A stretch of 64,000 bases of DNA from Afipia sp. GTDB taxonomy: Bacteria; Pseudomonadota; Alphaproteobacteria; Rhizobiales; Xanthobacteraceae. Numbering within the stretch: position 1 is the first letter of the stretch; each line of letters opens with the position of its first letter. The translations under genes and the position numbers were made by a program. The stretch spans positions 1,364,001 through 1,428,000 of the forward strand of contig JAFKEQ010000003.1 in assembly GCA_017308575.1 (NCBI GenBank), given 5' to 3'. Below the pieces are notes generated by a model. The model ran no database searches, was not told the origin of the DNA, and worked only from the letters and a program-made list of their open reading frames with translations. Shown here piece after piece: positions 9,438 through 19,209 of the stretch.

Positions 9438-10691
9438 ATGAGCGCCTACAAGTCCGACTTTCTCAGCATCCTCGAAAGCCGCGGGTTCATTCATCAGCTT
9501 TCCGATGCCGCCGGTCTCGACGCGCTCGCCGCCAAGGGGGAAGTGACGGCCTATGTGGGTTACGATTGCACGGCCTCGTCCCTGCATGTCGGCCACCTGC
9601 TTTCGATCATGATGCTGCACTGGCTGCAGCACACCGGCAACAAGCCCATCGTCCTGATGGGCGGCGGCACCACCCGCGTGGGCGATCCGTCCGGCCGCGA
9701 CGAGACGCGCAAGCTGCTCACCTACGACCAGATCGACGCCAACAAGGAATCCATCAAGGGGACCTTCACCAAGCTTGTCCGCTTCGGCGACGGCAAGAGC
9801 GACGCGGCGATGGCGGACAACGCCGAGTGGCTGACCACGCTGAACTACATCGAGATGCTGCGCGACGTGGGCCGCCACTTCTCGATCAACCGCATGCTGA
9901 CCATGGACTCCGTGCGCATGCGCCTAGAGCGCGAGCAGGAGCTCTCGTTCATCGAATTCAACTACATGATCCTGCAGTCCTACGACTTCGTTGAGTTGTC
10001 GCGGCGCTACAAGTGCAACCTGCAGATGGGCGGCTCGGACCAGTGGGGCAACATCGTCAACGGCATCGATCTCGGCCGCCGTATGGGCACGCATCAGCTT
10101 TACGCGCTGACCTGCCCGCTGCTGACCACGGCGTCCGGTGCCAAGATGGGCAAGACTGCCGCGGGCGCGGTGTGGCTCAATGCCGACCTGCTCAGCGATT
10201 ACGACTACTGGCAGTTCTGGCGCAACACAGAGGACGCCGACGTCGAACGCTTCCTCAAACTGTTCACGCTGCTGCCGCTCGACGAGATCGCCAAGCTCGC
10301 CGCCCTCAAGGGACAGGACATCAACGAAGCCAAGAAGGTGCTCGCGACCGAGGCGACAGCACTGATCCGCGGCCGCGAGGCCGCCGACGCTGCGTCGGAA
10401 ACCGCGCGCAAGACATTCGAGGAAGGCGCAATCGCCACCAACCTCCCGACGCTGGAAATTTCGCGCGGCGAACTCGAAGAAGGTGCGGCGGTGCTCGGGC
10501 TGTTCGTGAAGGCCGGACTCGTCGCCTCGAACGGCGAAGCGCGCCGTCAGATCAAGGGCGGCGGCTTACGCGTCAACGACACGCCGATCACGGACGAAAA
10601 GATGGTTCTGAAAACCGGTGACCTGACATCGGAAGGCGTCATCAAGCTGTCCATGGGCCGCAAGAAGCATGTGCTGCTGAAACCGGTGTGA
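9438..10691 (+). CDS. tyrS: Tyrosyl-tRNA synthetase
   Basis: 417 aa class I synthetase of the bacterial TyrRS type. The HIGH-like motif is HVGHLLS, after GYDCTASSL, and the KMSKS-like motif is [22 protein letters not shown] and [14 protein letters not shown] form the tyrosine-binding region. A C-terminal S4 RNA-binding domain ([20 protein letters not shown]) ends the protein. Only 13 bases separate its stop from that of the convergent thioesterase gene, with no room for a separate terminator. Confidence 0.97.
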   Translation: MSAYKSDFLSILESRGFIHQLSDAAGLDALAAKGEVTAYVGYDCTASSLHVGHLLSIMMLHWLQHTGNKPIVLMGGGTTRVGDPSGRDETRKLLTYDQIDANKESIKGTFTKLVRFGDGKSDAAMADNAEWLTTLNYIEMLRDVGRHFSINRMLTMDSVRMRLEREQELSFIEFNYMILQSYDFVELSRRYKCNLQMGGSDQWGNIVNGIDLGRRMGTHQLYALTCPLLTTASGAKMGKTAAGAVWLNADLLSDYDYWQFWRNTEDADVERFLKLFTLLPLDEIAKLAALKGQDINEAKKVLATEATALIRGREAADAASETARKTFEEGAIATNLPTLEISRGELEEGAAVLGLFVKAGLVASNGEARRQIKGGGLRVNDTPITDEKMVLKTGDLTSEGVIKLSMGRKKHVLLKPV

Positions 10692-10704
10692 TCACCGCTC
10701 GCAT

Positions 10705-11148
10705 CTAACTTCGGCTGACCATGGTCATCATGGTCGCCGACATGGTGGCGATCATCTTCTCGTTGCCGCCGTCGCTCGCGAATGCGCGGCCTTCGGAAAC
10801 AACCAGCGTGCGGCCCGGTTTCACGACACTTCCGACAAAGCGGAACATCTGCCCTTTCGCCGGCGCCAGCAGGTTGATCTTGAATTCGACAGTCAGGACA
10901 TCAGCGTTTGCCGGCATCAGCGTATAGGACGCAAGCCCGCACGCCGTATCGAGCCCTGCGGAAACGACGCCGCCGTGCAGAAATCCATTCTGCTGCGAGA
11001 ACCGCTCGTCATACGGCATCTGCAATTCGACGACTCCCGGCTCGATCTTCGCGAGCGAGATTCCCATTGTCGTCATGGCCTGCTGATTGGCCAGGGTCTT
11101 TCTGACTCGCGCCTCAGAGGCCGGATCCTGAACCTGAAAGAGACTCAT
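10705..11148 (-). CDS. Hotdog-fold thioesterase (PaaI/YdiI-like)
   Basis: 147 aa, single hotdog domain. The motif FLHGGVVSAGLDTACGLAS matches the PaaI/YdiI family catalytic region (HGG followed by a helix with Asp). Likely substrates are acyl-CoA thioesters; the exact one cannot be inferred. The start overlaps the stop of the large AsmA-like gene by four bases, so the two are translationally coupled although functionally unrelated. Confidence 0.85.
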   Translation of the reverse strand: MSLFQVQDPASEARVRKTLANQQAMTTMGISLAKIEPGVVELQMPYDERFSQQNGFLHGGVVSAGLDTACGLASYTLMPANADVLTVEFKINLLAPAKGQMFRFVGSVVKPGRTLVVSEGRAFASDGGNEKMIATMSATMMTMVSRS

Positions 11149-14100
11149 TGGCGGGGCGTCGAGAAATCCGGCGGGACGTTTTGCTTGCCGGTGTTGAAAT
11201 CGAAGATCTTGCGAAACACGCCCGGAGCCATGGCCGAAATCGGATTGACCCGCAGCACCGGCGCGCCCGGCGTGCCGACGACTTCATAAGTGATGCCGAT
11301 CAGGCCTTCGTTGCTGCCGCCGCCGAGGAACAGACCGACAATGGGAATCTGCCCGAACATATTGTTCAGGCCATAAAGCGGCACGAAGGTGCCGCTCATC
11401 TTCACCTGATTGACGGGATAGTCGATCATGCCTTCGATGGTCGCGCCGATCGTCGGACCGCGCAGAACGCCGTCCTTGACCCGTAACACACCAGCCTGAC
11501 GGGTGAACTCCGCGCGCATCCCGGAGAATGCAACACCCTGTGGATTCGCATTCGGCGCATTGGCCACGGCACGGTCGAGCGCGGCTTCACCCTTCACCGT
11601 GAAGTCGCGCACGTTCAGCAGGCCCTCCTGCGGCGACGTATCGGACGACGGCGGATCGACGGCCAGCCACATCTTGCCGCCATTCATCTTCGCGTAAACG
11701 TCGCTGAAGCGGAAAAAAGCGCCGGCGTCGTTGGTTTCGACATACATCACCTCGCGCCCTTGGGCGCGGCCACGCATATCACCAATCAGCGGCGTATCGC
11801 GCCCCAGCTTGGCATTCAGCGCGAAGGTCTTGATCGCGCCGCTACGCCGCGACAGCTTCAGATCCACGCTGCGCAGCGCCTCGCCGTAATAACCGGCAAG
11901 AGCGCCGAGCTTGGCATCGATATCGAGATCAATGCTCTTCGATTTTTCCTTTGCGGTGGAATCCCGGCCGGACATCGCACTCTTGATGAAGCCGCGGCCA
12001 TCAAACACATCGCCGCGCATCGTGACCTTGAGCGCGCCGTCGGCGCCGCGCTCGGCCTTCAGGCTTGCCTTGTCGCCCTCAGAGGGCGAGAAGGTCGGGA
12101 ACGATGCATTCACCAGATCGTTCTTGTCGTCGATTTCAAGCGCCCCCTTGATCGACGTACCGTTTCCTTCGATGACGATATCCTCGAAGCGCGTGCCCTG
12201 GGCTTTCTGCACCACGTTGAAGGTCATCTTGGTGTTTTTGCCCGCGACCTTGGTCCATCCAGGCAGAAGATTGTCGATCCGCGCTGCGGTCAGATCGGCT
12301 TCCACGCCGAAGCGGTTGTCGCGATTATCGCCCTCGCCGCCTGCGATCTTGCCGGTCAGCTTGACGGGAATCGCGCCGCTGATGCTGGATCCCAGATCGA
12401 CACCGAGACGCGTGCGCGCGGCATCGTCGAGCACCGCCGCGACACGGACATCCGCTTCACCCTCATTGACCTTGCGATAGTCGAGAGTCGCGGGCTGACC
12501 GCCGATCTTGACGTCGCCCTTGACGCGATAGCCCTGATTGTCGGCGACGATCTTGAGCGAGTTGGCTTCGAGCTTCTGGTTAAGCGCAAGTTTGTCGACG
12601 GCCAGAGCACCGAGGTCGAGATTCACCGAATAGGTCGTGTCGGCCTTGGTCAGCGCGTTCTTCAGCGGCATCGCCAGCGTGACGATGGCGGAAACTGTGC
12701 CCTTGCTCGAATTGGGATCGATGACTGTCTCGCCGACATCGCGCAAACGATCCGACTGCAGCACTTCCGCTGCGGCGGGAACTGGTCCATCAAGCCGGAA
12801 GCGCACGCGGGTCGGCGCAGGCTTCGGTGCAAGATCGGGAATCTCGAACAGCAGGTCCGAGATGTTCAACCGGCGTCCGGCGGGCGTGTCCACGGCGCCC
12901 TGTCCCACCGTCACGTTGACAGTGCGGCCACTGACGCGCCCCTTCATGTCGGCATCACGCACCGAGGGCATATCATCGACAGGACGGATGGTGAGGCCAT
13001 TCGCGGAGAAATTGACCGAGAGCCCGTCGTCGGGAATCGGCGGGCCGCCGCGCACCAGCGTATGCATCGGCGCGTTCACCGCGATGTCGAGGCGCTGAAG
13101 CGTTCCGCGATCGACGCGCTCGATCAGCCATTCCCGCACTTCGGGCGCGACAAGGACCGGCCAGATGCGTTTCAGCACCGACACCGGCATCGGCGTCGCC
13201 GCCATGCCGAGCGTCAGCCGTGGCTCACCCGAATAATCGACAGCACCTGACCCGGCGATGCCGATTTCGCCGTTGCTGATATCGCATTGGGTCATCACCA
13301 CCCGGCGATTGTCGGTATCGAAGCGAATGCGGATGGCGATGCGGTTGAAGATCGACGGATTCTCGCCGTTCTCGCCCGCCAGCAAAATCGTCCCGCCGCT
13401 CAGGCCCAGTTGCCAGTTCGGCACGCTGTCGTTCGGCGGCTCCAGATGCGCGAGCATCGTGATGCGGTTGGCGCCCGAATAGACGTGAAACGGCGCGACC
13501 ATGACACGGCGGCCTGCATCCCACTCGACCCGCGCGTCGGCGTGATCGATCACCATCGGATAATCCGGCACCTTCAGGTCGACGATCGTGCCCTTGTCGA
13601 CGACGAGTTCGCCGCGGAAGAACGTCGGCAGTCCGTCACGCCCGATTTCACCCTTGAATTCGCCGCTCAGCGGCATGTCCGCCGCATAGGTGAAATCCTT
13701 CAGGCGCGCAGCGAGCAGGAGATTGTTGGTCGGCACCTTGTTGGCGCTGATGCTGACCGAGCGCACACCGTTGGCAGGCGCACCCACAGCAACTTTCAAT
13801 TCCCAGCCGTTCTTGCCTTCCTCGCCGACGCTAAGCGCGGCTCCTCCGCCGACAGGCCGCCGCAGGCTCAGGCTGATATTGTTGAAATTGATCACGCCGC
13901 CATTGCGCTGATCTTCCACCGTCAGTGCGCCGTTGCGCAGACCGATTTCGTTGAGGCTTTGACCGTCGAGCCCCTTGGCGCTGAGGCTGTCCAGCCACTC
14001 AAGCGCCGCGATCAGTCCGCCAGCACCATTCGATGCTGCGGCCGAAGCGGCGGGAACGGCCGGCGGCGCAGGCGAGGCCTGGAACGGAAGCGGCGGCGGT

Positions 14101-14759
14101 GCGGCCGGCGCCTGTGACCGCGCGGGCTTTACCTGCCCGGTTGCAAGGGGCGTGTTGCTCTGGCCCGTGGAGACAATGACGCGTCCGTCCGGCGTGATCC
14201 TGACTGCAAGCTCCGCGCCCACAAGACGAAGCGTTTCGGCGCGAAGATGCCCCGTCAGCAGACCGGCGCCGGACAGCCGGACTTCCGCCTTCGGCGCACT
14301 GGCGACGATGTTGCGGGACATATCGCGCACCACGATGTCGCGCAGACGCACTGCCACGCGAATGCGCCCGGCACGCTCGATCTGGGTCCCGCCGACCTCC
14401 ACCTTGTGATCGTGCCCGAGATTTTCCTCGATCGCGGACGCCAGCCATGGCGTTACGATATCCAGGTTCACCGGCCCTGCGCCAAGACGCAGCCATAACG
14501 CGCCAAAGGCCGCCGATGCCACGACACCGAGGGAGAGAAGGACCACGACAATCCGGCCCATCCACCGGCTATGGCCCACCGAACGCCGGAGTCCCCGAAA
14601 CCATTCCGAAACCCGGTGAACCCCGAAAGTCCGTTTGTTCAGAAGTTTGATCGCCCGGTCGCATGCCGCATCGTCATGATGATCCCATCCGGAATCATCC
14701 CAATGCCGGTGCTCATCGACAGCCTTCGCAAAGGCTTTTTTGGGCTCGGAACTCGGCAT
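11145..14759 (-). CDS. AsmA/YhdP-like envelope protein (DUF3971 + AsmA C-terminal type)
   Basis: 1204 aa. After about 65 basic and acidic residues a single membrane segment (VVVLLSLGVVASAAFGALWL) anchors the protein; the rest is predicted periplasmic. Repeated beta-strand-rich stretches, the long middle DUF3971-like region and the end RGPTIGATIEGMIDYPVNQV / GTFVPLYGLNNMFGQIPIVG are typical of YhdP-type AsmA proteins, which bridge the periplasm and move phospholipid to the outer membrane. A Pro/Ala-rich linker lies near residues 205-240. The start is uncertain but this ATG leaves a sensible cytoplasmic tail. Confidence 0.85.
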   Translation of the reverse strand: MPSSEPKKAFAKAVDEHRHWDDSGWDHHDDAACDRAIKLLNKRTFGVHRVSEWFRGLRRSVGHSRWMGRIVVVLLSLGVVASAAFGALWLRLGAGPVNLDIVTPWLASAIEENLGHDHKVEVGGTQIERAGRIRVAVRLRDIVVRDMSRNIVASAPKAEVRLSGAGLLTGHLRAETLRLVGAELAVRITPDGRVIVSTGQSNTPLATGQVKPARSQAPAAPPPLPFQASPAPPAVPAASAAASNGAGGLIAALEWLDSLSAKGLDGQSLNEIGLRNGALTVEDQRNGGVINFNNISLSLRRPVGGGAALSVGEEGKNGWELKVAVGAPANGVRSVSISANKVPTNNLLLAARLKDFTYAADMPLSGEFKGEIGRDGLPTFFRGELVVDKGTIVDLKVPDYPMVIDHADARVEWDAGRRVMVAPFHVYSGANRITMLAHLEPPNDSVPNWQLGLSGGTILLAGENGENPSIFNRIAIRIRFDTDNRRVVMTQCDISNGEIGIAGSGAVDYSGEPRLTLGMAATPMPVSVLKRIWPVLVAPEVREWLIERVDRGTLQRLDIAVNAPMHTLVRGGPPIPDDGLSVNFSANGLTIRPVDDMPSVRDADMKGRVSGRTVNVTVGQGAVDTPAGRRLNISDLLFEIPDLAPKPAPTRVRFRLDGPVPAAAEVLQSDRLRDVGETVIDPNSSKGTVSAIVTLAMPLKNALTKADTTYSVNLDLGALAVDKLALNQKLEANSLKIVADNQGYRVKGDVKIGGQPATLDYRKVNEGEADVRVAAVLDDAARTRLGVDLGSSISGAIPVKLTGKIAGGEGDNRDNRFGVEADLTAARIDNLLPGWTKVAGKNTKMTFNVVQKAQGTRFEDIVIEGNGTSIKGALEIDDKNDLVNASFPTFSPSEGDKASLKAERGADGALKVTMRGDVFDGRGFIKSAMSGRDSTAKEKSKSIDLDIDAKLGALAGYYGEALRSVDLKLSRRSGAIKTFALNAKLGRDTPLIGDMRGRAQGREVMYVETNDAGAFFRFSDVYAKMNGGKMWLAVDPPSSDTSPQEGLLNVRDFTVKGEAALDRAVANAPNANPQGVAFSGMRAEFTRQAGVLRVKDGVLRGPTIGATIEGMIDYPVNQVKMSGTFVPLYGLNNMFGQIPIVGLFLGGGSNEGLIGITYEVVGTPGAPVLRVNPISAMAPGVFRKIFDFNTGKQNVPPDFSTPRQ

Positions 14760-15034
14760 TGCCTCTCGGTACTGATGTCAGCCAGGCCACTGCCGGGCAT
14801 CGAATAGGAGATTCGCTCCGCCGTAGGCGATGCAGTCAGACTAAAGGTCCGGTGTTAGTTTATTGTATCGTCCATTGTTCAAGCGGTGGCCGCAGCAAAT
14901 CGCAGGCCTCAACGAGTGCTATCACCATATTCCGGGGACCTCTGGAATGCCCAGCCGAAGAGCGCTTTTGCGTCCTGCTGCCGGGTCCCCACGAATCCCA
15001 AAATACTCCACTGAAAGCGACGAAAGGAAGGCGT

Positions 15035-15751
15035 ATGTCCAAGAAAATGCGTAAGAAATCGTCCAAATCAGCCGTTGGCCGATCCGGCTCAAGGACGGGT
15101 GACGCAAAAGCCGGGACTCGCAAACCGATCGGCGCAAAAAAGTCAGGTTCAACCGCTGCGCGAACGACCGCCAAAAAGACAGCCAAAAAGACCGCCGCCA
15201 AGTCGGGCGCGACGTCCAAGGCAGCACCGGCGAAGCGCGCCGCGACGGCGTCCCGTGGCAAGGCAGCTGGAGCATCACGCCCCGCAGCGCCCCTGAACGA
15301 GGGCGACCGCGCCCCGGCGTTCACCCTGGTACGTGACGGCGGGCAATCCGTCTCATTGAGCGACTATGCCGGACGCAAGTTGGTGATCTTTTTCTACCCC
15401 CGCGCCGATACGCCCGGCTGCACACTCGAGTCCATTGCGTTCAGCCGCCTCGCCGATGCCTTCGCCAAAGCCGGGACCGCGGTGCTCGGCGTCTCGGCCG
15501 ATCCCCTCAAGGCGCAGGAGAAGTTCCGGGACAAGCACGACCTCACGGTGCCGCTGCTGTCGGACGAAAAGCTGGACATGCTCAAAGCCTACGGCGTCTG
15601 GGGTGAGAAATCGTTGTACGGCCGGACCTTCATGGGCATTTCCCGCACCACGGTTTTGATCGATGGCCGTGGAATCATCGTCCGGATCTGGCGCAATGTG
15701 AAGGTCGACGGGCACGCCGACGATGTTCTCACCGCGGCAGGCGCTACCTAA
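15035..15751 (+). CDS. BCP/PrxQ-type peroxiredoxin with histone-H1-like N-terminal tail
   Basis: 238 aa with the start at 15035 (GAAAGGAAGG just before it). About 90 residues of Lys/Ala/Ser/Thr-rich low-complexity sequence (AKKTAKKTAAKSG and similar) precede a normal AhpC/TSA domain: APAFTLVRDGG, FFYPRADTPGCTLESIAFS, then VLGVSADP and TVLIDGRGII. The peroxidatic Cys is in TPGC. The resolving Cys found five residues later in Escherichia coli BCP is replaced by Ile, so it is 1-Cys or uses another thiol. The tail resembles histone H1 / AlgP-type repeats that bind DNA, which suggests a nucleoid-associated peroxidase. Confidence 0.88.
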   Translation: MSKKMRKKSSKSAVGRSGSRTGDAKAGTRKPIGAKKSGSTAARTTAKKTAKKTAAKSGATSKAAPAKRAATASRGKAAGASRPAAPLNEGDRAPAFTLVRDGGQSVSLSDYAGRKLVIFFYPRADTPGCTLESIAFSRLADAFAKAGTAVLGVSADPLKAQEKFRDKHDLTVPLLSDEKLDMLKAYGVWGEKSLYGRTFMGISRTTVLIDGRGIIVRIWRNVKVDGHADDVLTAAGAT

Positions 15752-15852
15752 AAAGACAAACACTCCATTTCCCGAAAATTAACCATGAACAGGTCAAATC
15801 AGCTTCCGTAAGTGAGCTGGCTGGAGCGTTACCGGCCGGCGCGGGAGTGCTG

Positions 15853-17220
15853 ATGTCGAACCGTTCCGGCCATTCTTATTCCGATCATCCCCACCATCAT
15901 GCCTCGCATGGTCATGGCCACGGCAAGCCGCAGCATCGGCGACCGGCGCATGGACATCACCGTCCCGACCGCAACGGCTACACCCTGGTCCATCACGGCA
16001 AGGCCGTGCGTTTCGGGCCCGTGGTGTTCTGGATCGTGGCGGGGTCGATCATTATCATGGGCGCGTGGTCGGCGGCGACGGCCACCTATTTTGCGTTCCG
16101 CGACGACGTCCTGACACGCCTGATCGCCCGTCAGGCGGAGATGCAGTACGCTTATGAAGACCGCATCGCCGAGTTGCGTGCGCGCGTCGATCGCACCACC
16201 AGCCGCCAATTGCTGGATCAGGAACAGTACGACCAGAAGCTCAACACCATCATGCGGCGGCAGGCTCTGCTCGAGCAGCGCGCCGCGGCACTGAATGCGA
16301 TGCCGGATACGGCAGCTACTGGCTCCATCAAGCCGACCGCGCGCATGCCGCAAGCCAGTGACGCAGGCACCACGACGGGTATTCCGAAGCCTTCGCCGAT
16401 CAGCGACACGGTGATCTTCGTCACCCCGCCGGATCGCGAAGCGCGGCTTGAATCGCGCGTGCCGGCCAACGCCAAGCCCCGCACCGAATTTGCGCAGATG
16501 CAAGGCGTGGACAAGACACTGGTGAACCTGCAGGCCGCGCTCGACAAGGTCGAGAACCGCCAGATCGCAACGCTCAGTTCCGTCGAAGAAGGCTACGAGT
16601 CGCGGATGCGCCGGATGCGCGGCGTCATTACCGATCTCGGCCTCAACATGGCGCAGCTTGAATCCGCCACGCCCAAGGGCGGTGTCGGTGGACCGTTCGT
16701 GCCGGTCACGAAGCCGTCTGCGGACGCGGGCGCCTTCGAACGTCAGCTTTACCGGATTAATCTGAGCCGTGCGCAGGTGGACAAGCTCACCCGCACGCTG
16801 TCGCTGGTGCCCTATCGCAAGCCGGTGATCGGGAATGTCGAATTCTCATCAGGTTTCGGCGTGCGCAGCGATCCGTTTCTCGGCCGCCCGGCGATGCATA
16901 CGGGCCTCGATTTCCGCGCCTCCACCGGTGATCCTGTCCGCGTCACCGCCAACGGCAAGGTGGTGAATGCCGGATGGTCCGGCGGTTATGGCCGCATGGT
17001 GGAAGTGGATCACGGCAATGGCCTGTCAACGCGCTACGGCCACCTCTCGCAGATCAACGTCAGGGTCGGCGAATACGTGAAGATCGGCCAGGTGGTCGGA
17101 GAAGTCGGCTCGACCGGCCGTTCTACTGGCCCTCACCTGCATTATGAAACCCGCATCGATGGCGAAGCCGTCGATCCGCAGAAATTCCTGCGCGCGGGGG
17201 TCCGCCTCTCGCAGGGCTGA
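15853..17220 (+). CDS. M23 family metallopeptidase (LytM domain), envelope
   Basis: 455 aa starting at the ATG at 15853 (GCGGGAG before it). Order: a His-rich cytoplasmic tail of about 50 residues (HPHHHASHGHGHGKPQH), one membrane segment (VVFWIVAGSIIIMGAWSAAT), a coiled-coil-like region with RARVDRTTSRQLLDQEQ, a linker, then a complete LytM domain. Zinc ligands and active site are visible: HTGLDF, the Asp after it, and HLHYE near the end. M23 enzymes cleave peptidoglycan cross-bridges or, when degenerate, activate amidases; this one keeps its ligands. An AmiC-type amidase is encoded 4.7 kb away. Confidence 0.9.
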   Translation: MSNRSGHSYSDHPHHHASHGHGHGKPQHRRPAHGHHRPDRNGYTLVHHGKAVRFGPVVFWIVAGSIIIMGAWSAATATYFAFRDDVLTRLIARQAEMQYAYEDRIAELRARVDRTTSRQLLDQEQYDQKLNTIMRRQALLEQRAAALNAMPDTAATGSIKPTARMPQASDAGTTTGIPKPSPISDTVIFVTPPDREARLESRVPANAKPRTEFAQMQGVDKTLVNLQAALDKVENRQIATLSSVEEGYESRMRRMRGVITDLGLNMAQLESATPKGGVGGPFVPVTKPSADAGAFERQLYRINLSRAQVDKLTRTLSLVPYRKPVIGNVEFSSGFGVRSDPFLGRPAMHTGLDFRASTGDPVRVTANGKVVNAGWSGGYGRMVEVDHGNGLSTRYGHLSQINVRVGEYVKIGQVVGEVGSTGRSTGPHLHYETRIDGEAVDPQKFLRAGVRLSQG

Positions 17221-17235
17221 TCGTCTCCCACCGGT

Positions 17236-17895
17236 TCAATCCTTGCGGCTAAACCTGAGATGCATGGCATTCGGCGTCGCAACATGCTCGCTGACTGTGT
17301 AGCCGAGCGCAGGAAGATCGATTCCTTCAAAAAGGGATTCACCGCGCCCCAACAGAACCGGCGACATCGCGATGTGCAGATCGTCGATCAATCCCGCGCG
17401 AAGATATTCGCGGATTGTCGTCACGCCGCCACCAATCCGGATATCCTTGCCTGCGGCGGCTTCTTTCGCCCGCTCAAGCGCCGCCTCGATCCCGTCTGTT
17501 ACGAAATGAAAGACGGTGCCACCCTTCATCGTGATCGGCACACGCGCATGATGGGTCAGAACGAAAACCGGACAGTGATATGGCGGCTCGTCGCCCCACC
17601 ATCCCTTCCAGCTTTCATCCGGCCAAGGGCCGCGCACAGGGCCGAACATGTTCCGGCCCATGATCCACGCGCCGAGATTCTCAAATCCCATCGCGGCCCA
17701 ATCATCGTCGGGGCCAACGCTGCCGCCATCCTTCCCGAAGACCTTGTTCTGGAATGTCCGCGTGGTCATCGCCCATTGATGCAGGCCGAACCCGCCTACA
17801 CCAAGCGGGCTCTCAAGACTCTGATCCGGGCCAGCGCCATAACCATCAAGGGAGATCGAGAAACTGCGAACGATCAATTTGCCTGGCGCACTCAT
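17236..17895 (-). CDS. RibD C-terminal / dihydrofolate-reductase-like protein
   Basis: 219 aa. Starts with the DHFR-like first strand (LIVRSFSISLDGYGAG), then GAWIMGRNMFG, VFVLTHHARVP and the nucleotide-binding IRIGGGVTTIREYLRAGLID, ending with LHIAMSPVLLGRGESLF. This is the stand-alone RibD_C family, whose members are often reductases of unknown substrate. The stop lies 15 bases from the stop of the convergent M23 gene, with no visible terminator. Its start is 22 bases after the prfB stop on the same strand, so it may be cotranscribed with prfB. Confidence 0.85.
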   Translation of the reverse strand: MSAPGKLIVRSFSISLDGYGAGPDQSLESPLGVGGFGLHQWAMTTRTFQNKVFGKDGGSVGPDDDWAAMGFENLGAWIMGRNMFGPVRGPWPDESWKGWWGDEPPYHCPVFVLTHHARVPITMKGGTVFHFVTDGIEAALERAKEAAAGKDIRIGGGVTTIREYLRAGLIDDLHIAMSPVLLGRGESLFEGIDLPALGYTVSEHVATPNAMHLRFSRKD

Positions 17896-17917
17896 CGCAG
17901 CTCCTCACAAAACAAGG

Positions 17918-19049
17918 TCAGTCGACGTCCTCGATCGCGCCCGGCGTGGTGCCGAATGCCTTCTGCGCCAGCGTTGCGGCCATGAACTCATCGAGATCGC
18001 CGTCAAGCACGCCCTGCGTGTCGGACGTCTGCACGCCGGTGCGCAGGTCCTTCACCATCTGATAGGGCTGCAGCACATACGACCGGATCTGGTGCCCCCA
18101 GCCGATATCGGTCTTGGCGGCCTGATCGGCGGCGGCTTTCTCTTCGCGCTTCTTCAGCTCGATCTCATAAAGGCGCGCGCGCAGCATGTCCCACGCCTGC
18201 GCGCGGTTCTTGTGCTGGGAGCGTCCCGCCTGACAGACCACGGCAACACCGGTCGGGATGTGCGTGAGGCGCACCGCGGACTCGGTCTTGTTGACGTGCT
18301 GGCCGCCCGCGCCGCCCGAGCGCATCGTATCGACGCGCACGTCCGACTCCTTGATGTCGATCTTGATGCTGTCATCGACCACGGGGAAGATCGCGACACT
18401 GGAGAACGATGTGTGCCGCCGTGCGTTCGAATCGAACGGCGAGATGCGCACCAGACGATGCACGCCCGCCTCCGTCTTCAGCCAACCATAAGCATTATGG
18501 CCGCTGATCTGAATGGTCGCAGACTTGATGCCCGCTTCTTCGCCCTCGGTCTCTTCGAGATATTCGATCTTGAAGCCGTGCTTCTCCGCCCAGCGCGTGT
18601 ACATGCGCAGCAGCATGGAAGCCCAGTCCTGACTTTCAGTGCCACCGGCACCGGCATGGACTTCGAGATAGGTATTGAACTTGTCGGCCTCGCCCGACAG
18701 CAGGGCTTCCAGTTCCTGCCGCGCAACATCCTTCTTCAGGGCCTTGAGCGCATTCTCGGCTTCGAGAATGACACCCTCGTCATTCTCGGACTCGCCGAGT
18801 TCGATCATCCCGATCTGATCCTCGACCTCGCGCTCGGTGCGGCCGATGCCGGTGAGCTGGCCCTCGAGCGAGGTCCGCTCCTGCATCAGCTTCTGGGCTT
18901 TCTGCGGATCGTTCCAGAGATTGGGATCTTCGGCGAGAGCGTTCAGTTCGGCGAGACGGGCCGTTGCAGCATCGACGTCAAAGATGCCTCCTCAGCAGCC
19001 CGACTGACTGCTTGATCTCTTCGACAAGGCGTTCAATTTCAGGACGCAT
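17918..19049 (-). CDS. prfB: Peptide chain release factor 2, expressed through a programmed +1 frameshift
   Basis: 376 aa after frameshifting. The first short frame starts at 19049 ([20 protein letters not shown]) and reaches an in-frame TGA at 18978-18980. A +1 slip at CTT TGA C joins it to the long frame ([18 protein letters not shown], then [10 protein letters not shown]). RF2 features are the SPF anticodon-like tripeptide (VRISPFDSN) and the GGQ motif ([12 protein letters not shown]). It releases peptides at UGA and UAA. Reading the long frame alone, from the Met at 18886, would wrongly lose about 54 residues. Confidence 0.96.
18977..18992 (-). promoter_or_regulatory. prfB programmed +1 frameshift signal
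   Basis: Read on the minus strand the signal is AGGAGG CAT CTT TGA C: an internal Shine-Dalgarno, three bases, the slippery CTT codon, the in-frame TGA and a following C. This is the same layout as E. coli prfB (AGGGGG TAT CTT TGA C). Low RF2 makes the ribosome pause at UGA and slip forward, so RF2 autoregulates its own synthesis. Confidence 0.95.
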
Positions 19050-19134
19050 AATGTTTCCAGCTTGCGGTGAGCCCGCGATTCAAATGATGGAACGGATGTA
19101 ACGGCTGACGGCAGGAAGCGCAACTTTGTAGGCC

Positions 19135-19204
19135 CGCGTATTCCAATCGCAAAACCAGCCCACCCTCGGATCAAGTCCGAGGGCATGCTTTTGCGGAATA
19201 CGCG
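19135..19204. repeat. 70-bp nested palindrome (REP-like) downstream of PBP1A
   Basis: The ends CGCGTATTCC and GGAATACGCG are exact reverse complements. Inside them GCAAAA pairs with TTTTGC, and the centre CCCTCGGA-TCAAG-TCCGAGGG forms a perfect 8-bp hairpin. It sits six bases after the PBP1A stop and about 85 bases before prfB. Similar palindromes are dispersed in genomes of this group, from memory. It may end or stabilise the PBP1A transcript. Confidence 0.7.
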
Positions 19205-19209
19205 ATGCG

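Noticed and set aside
11760..13250. 496-codon open frame antisense to the AsmA-like gene
   Set aside because: No domain, wrong composition, and the opposite strand encodes a coherent envelope protein.
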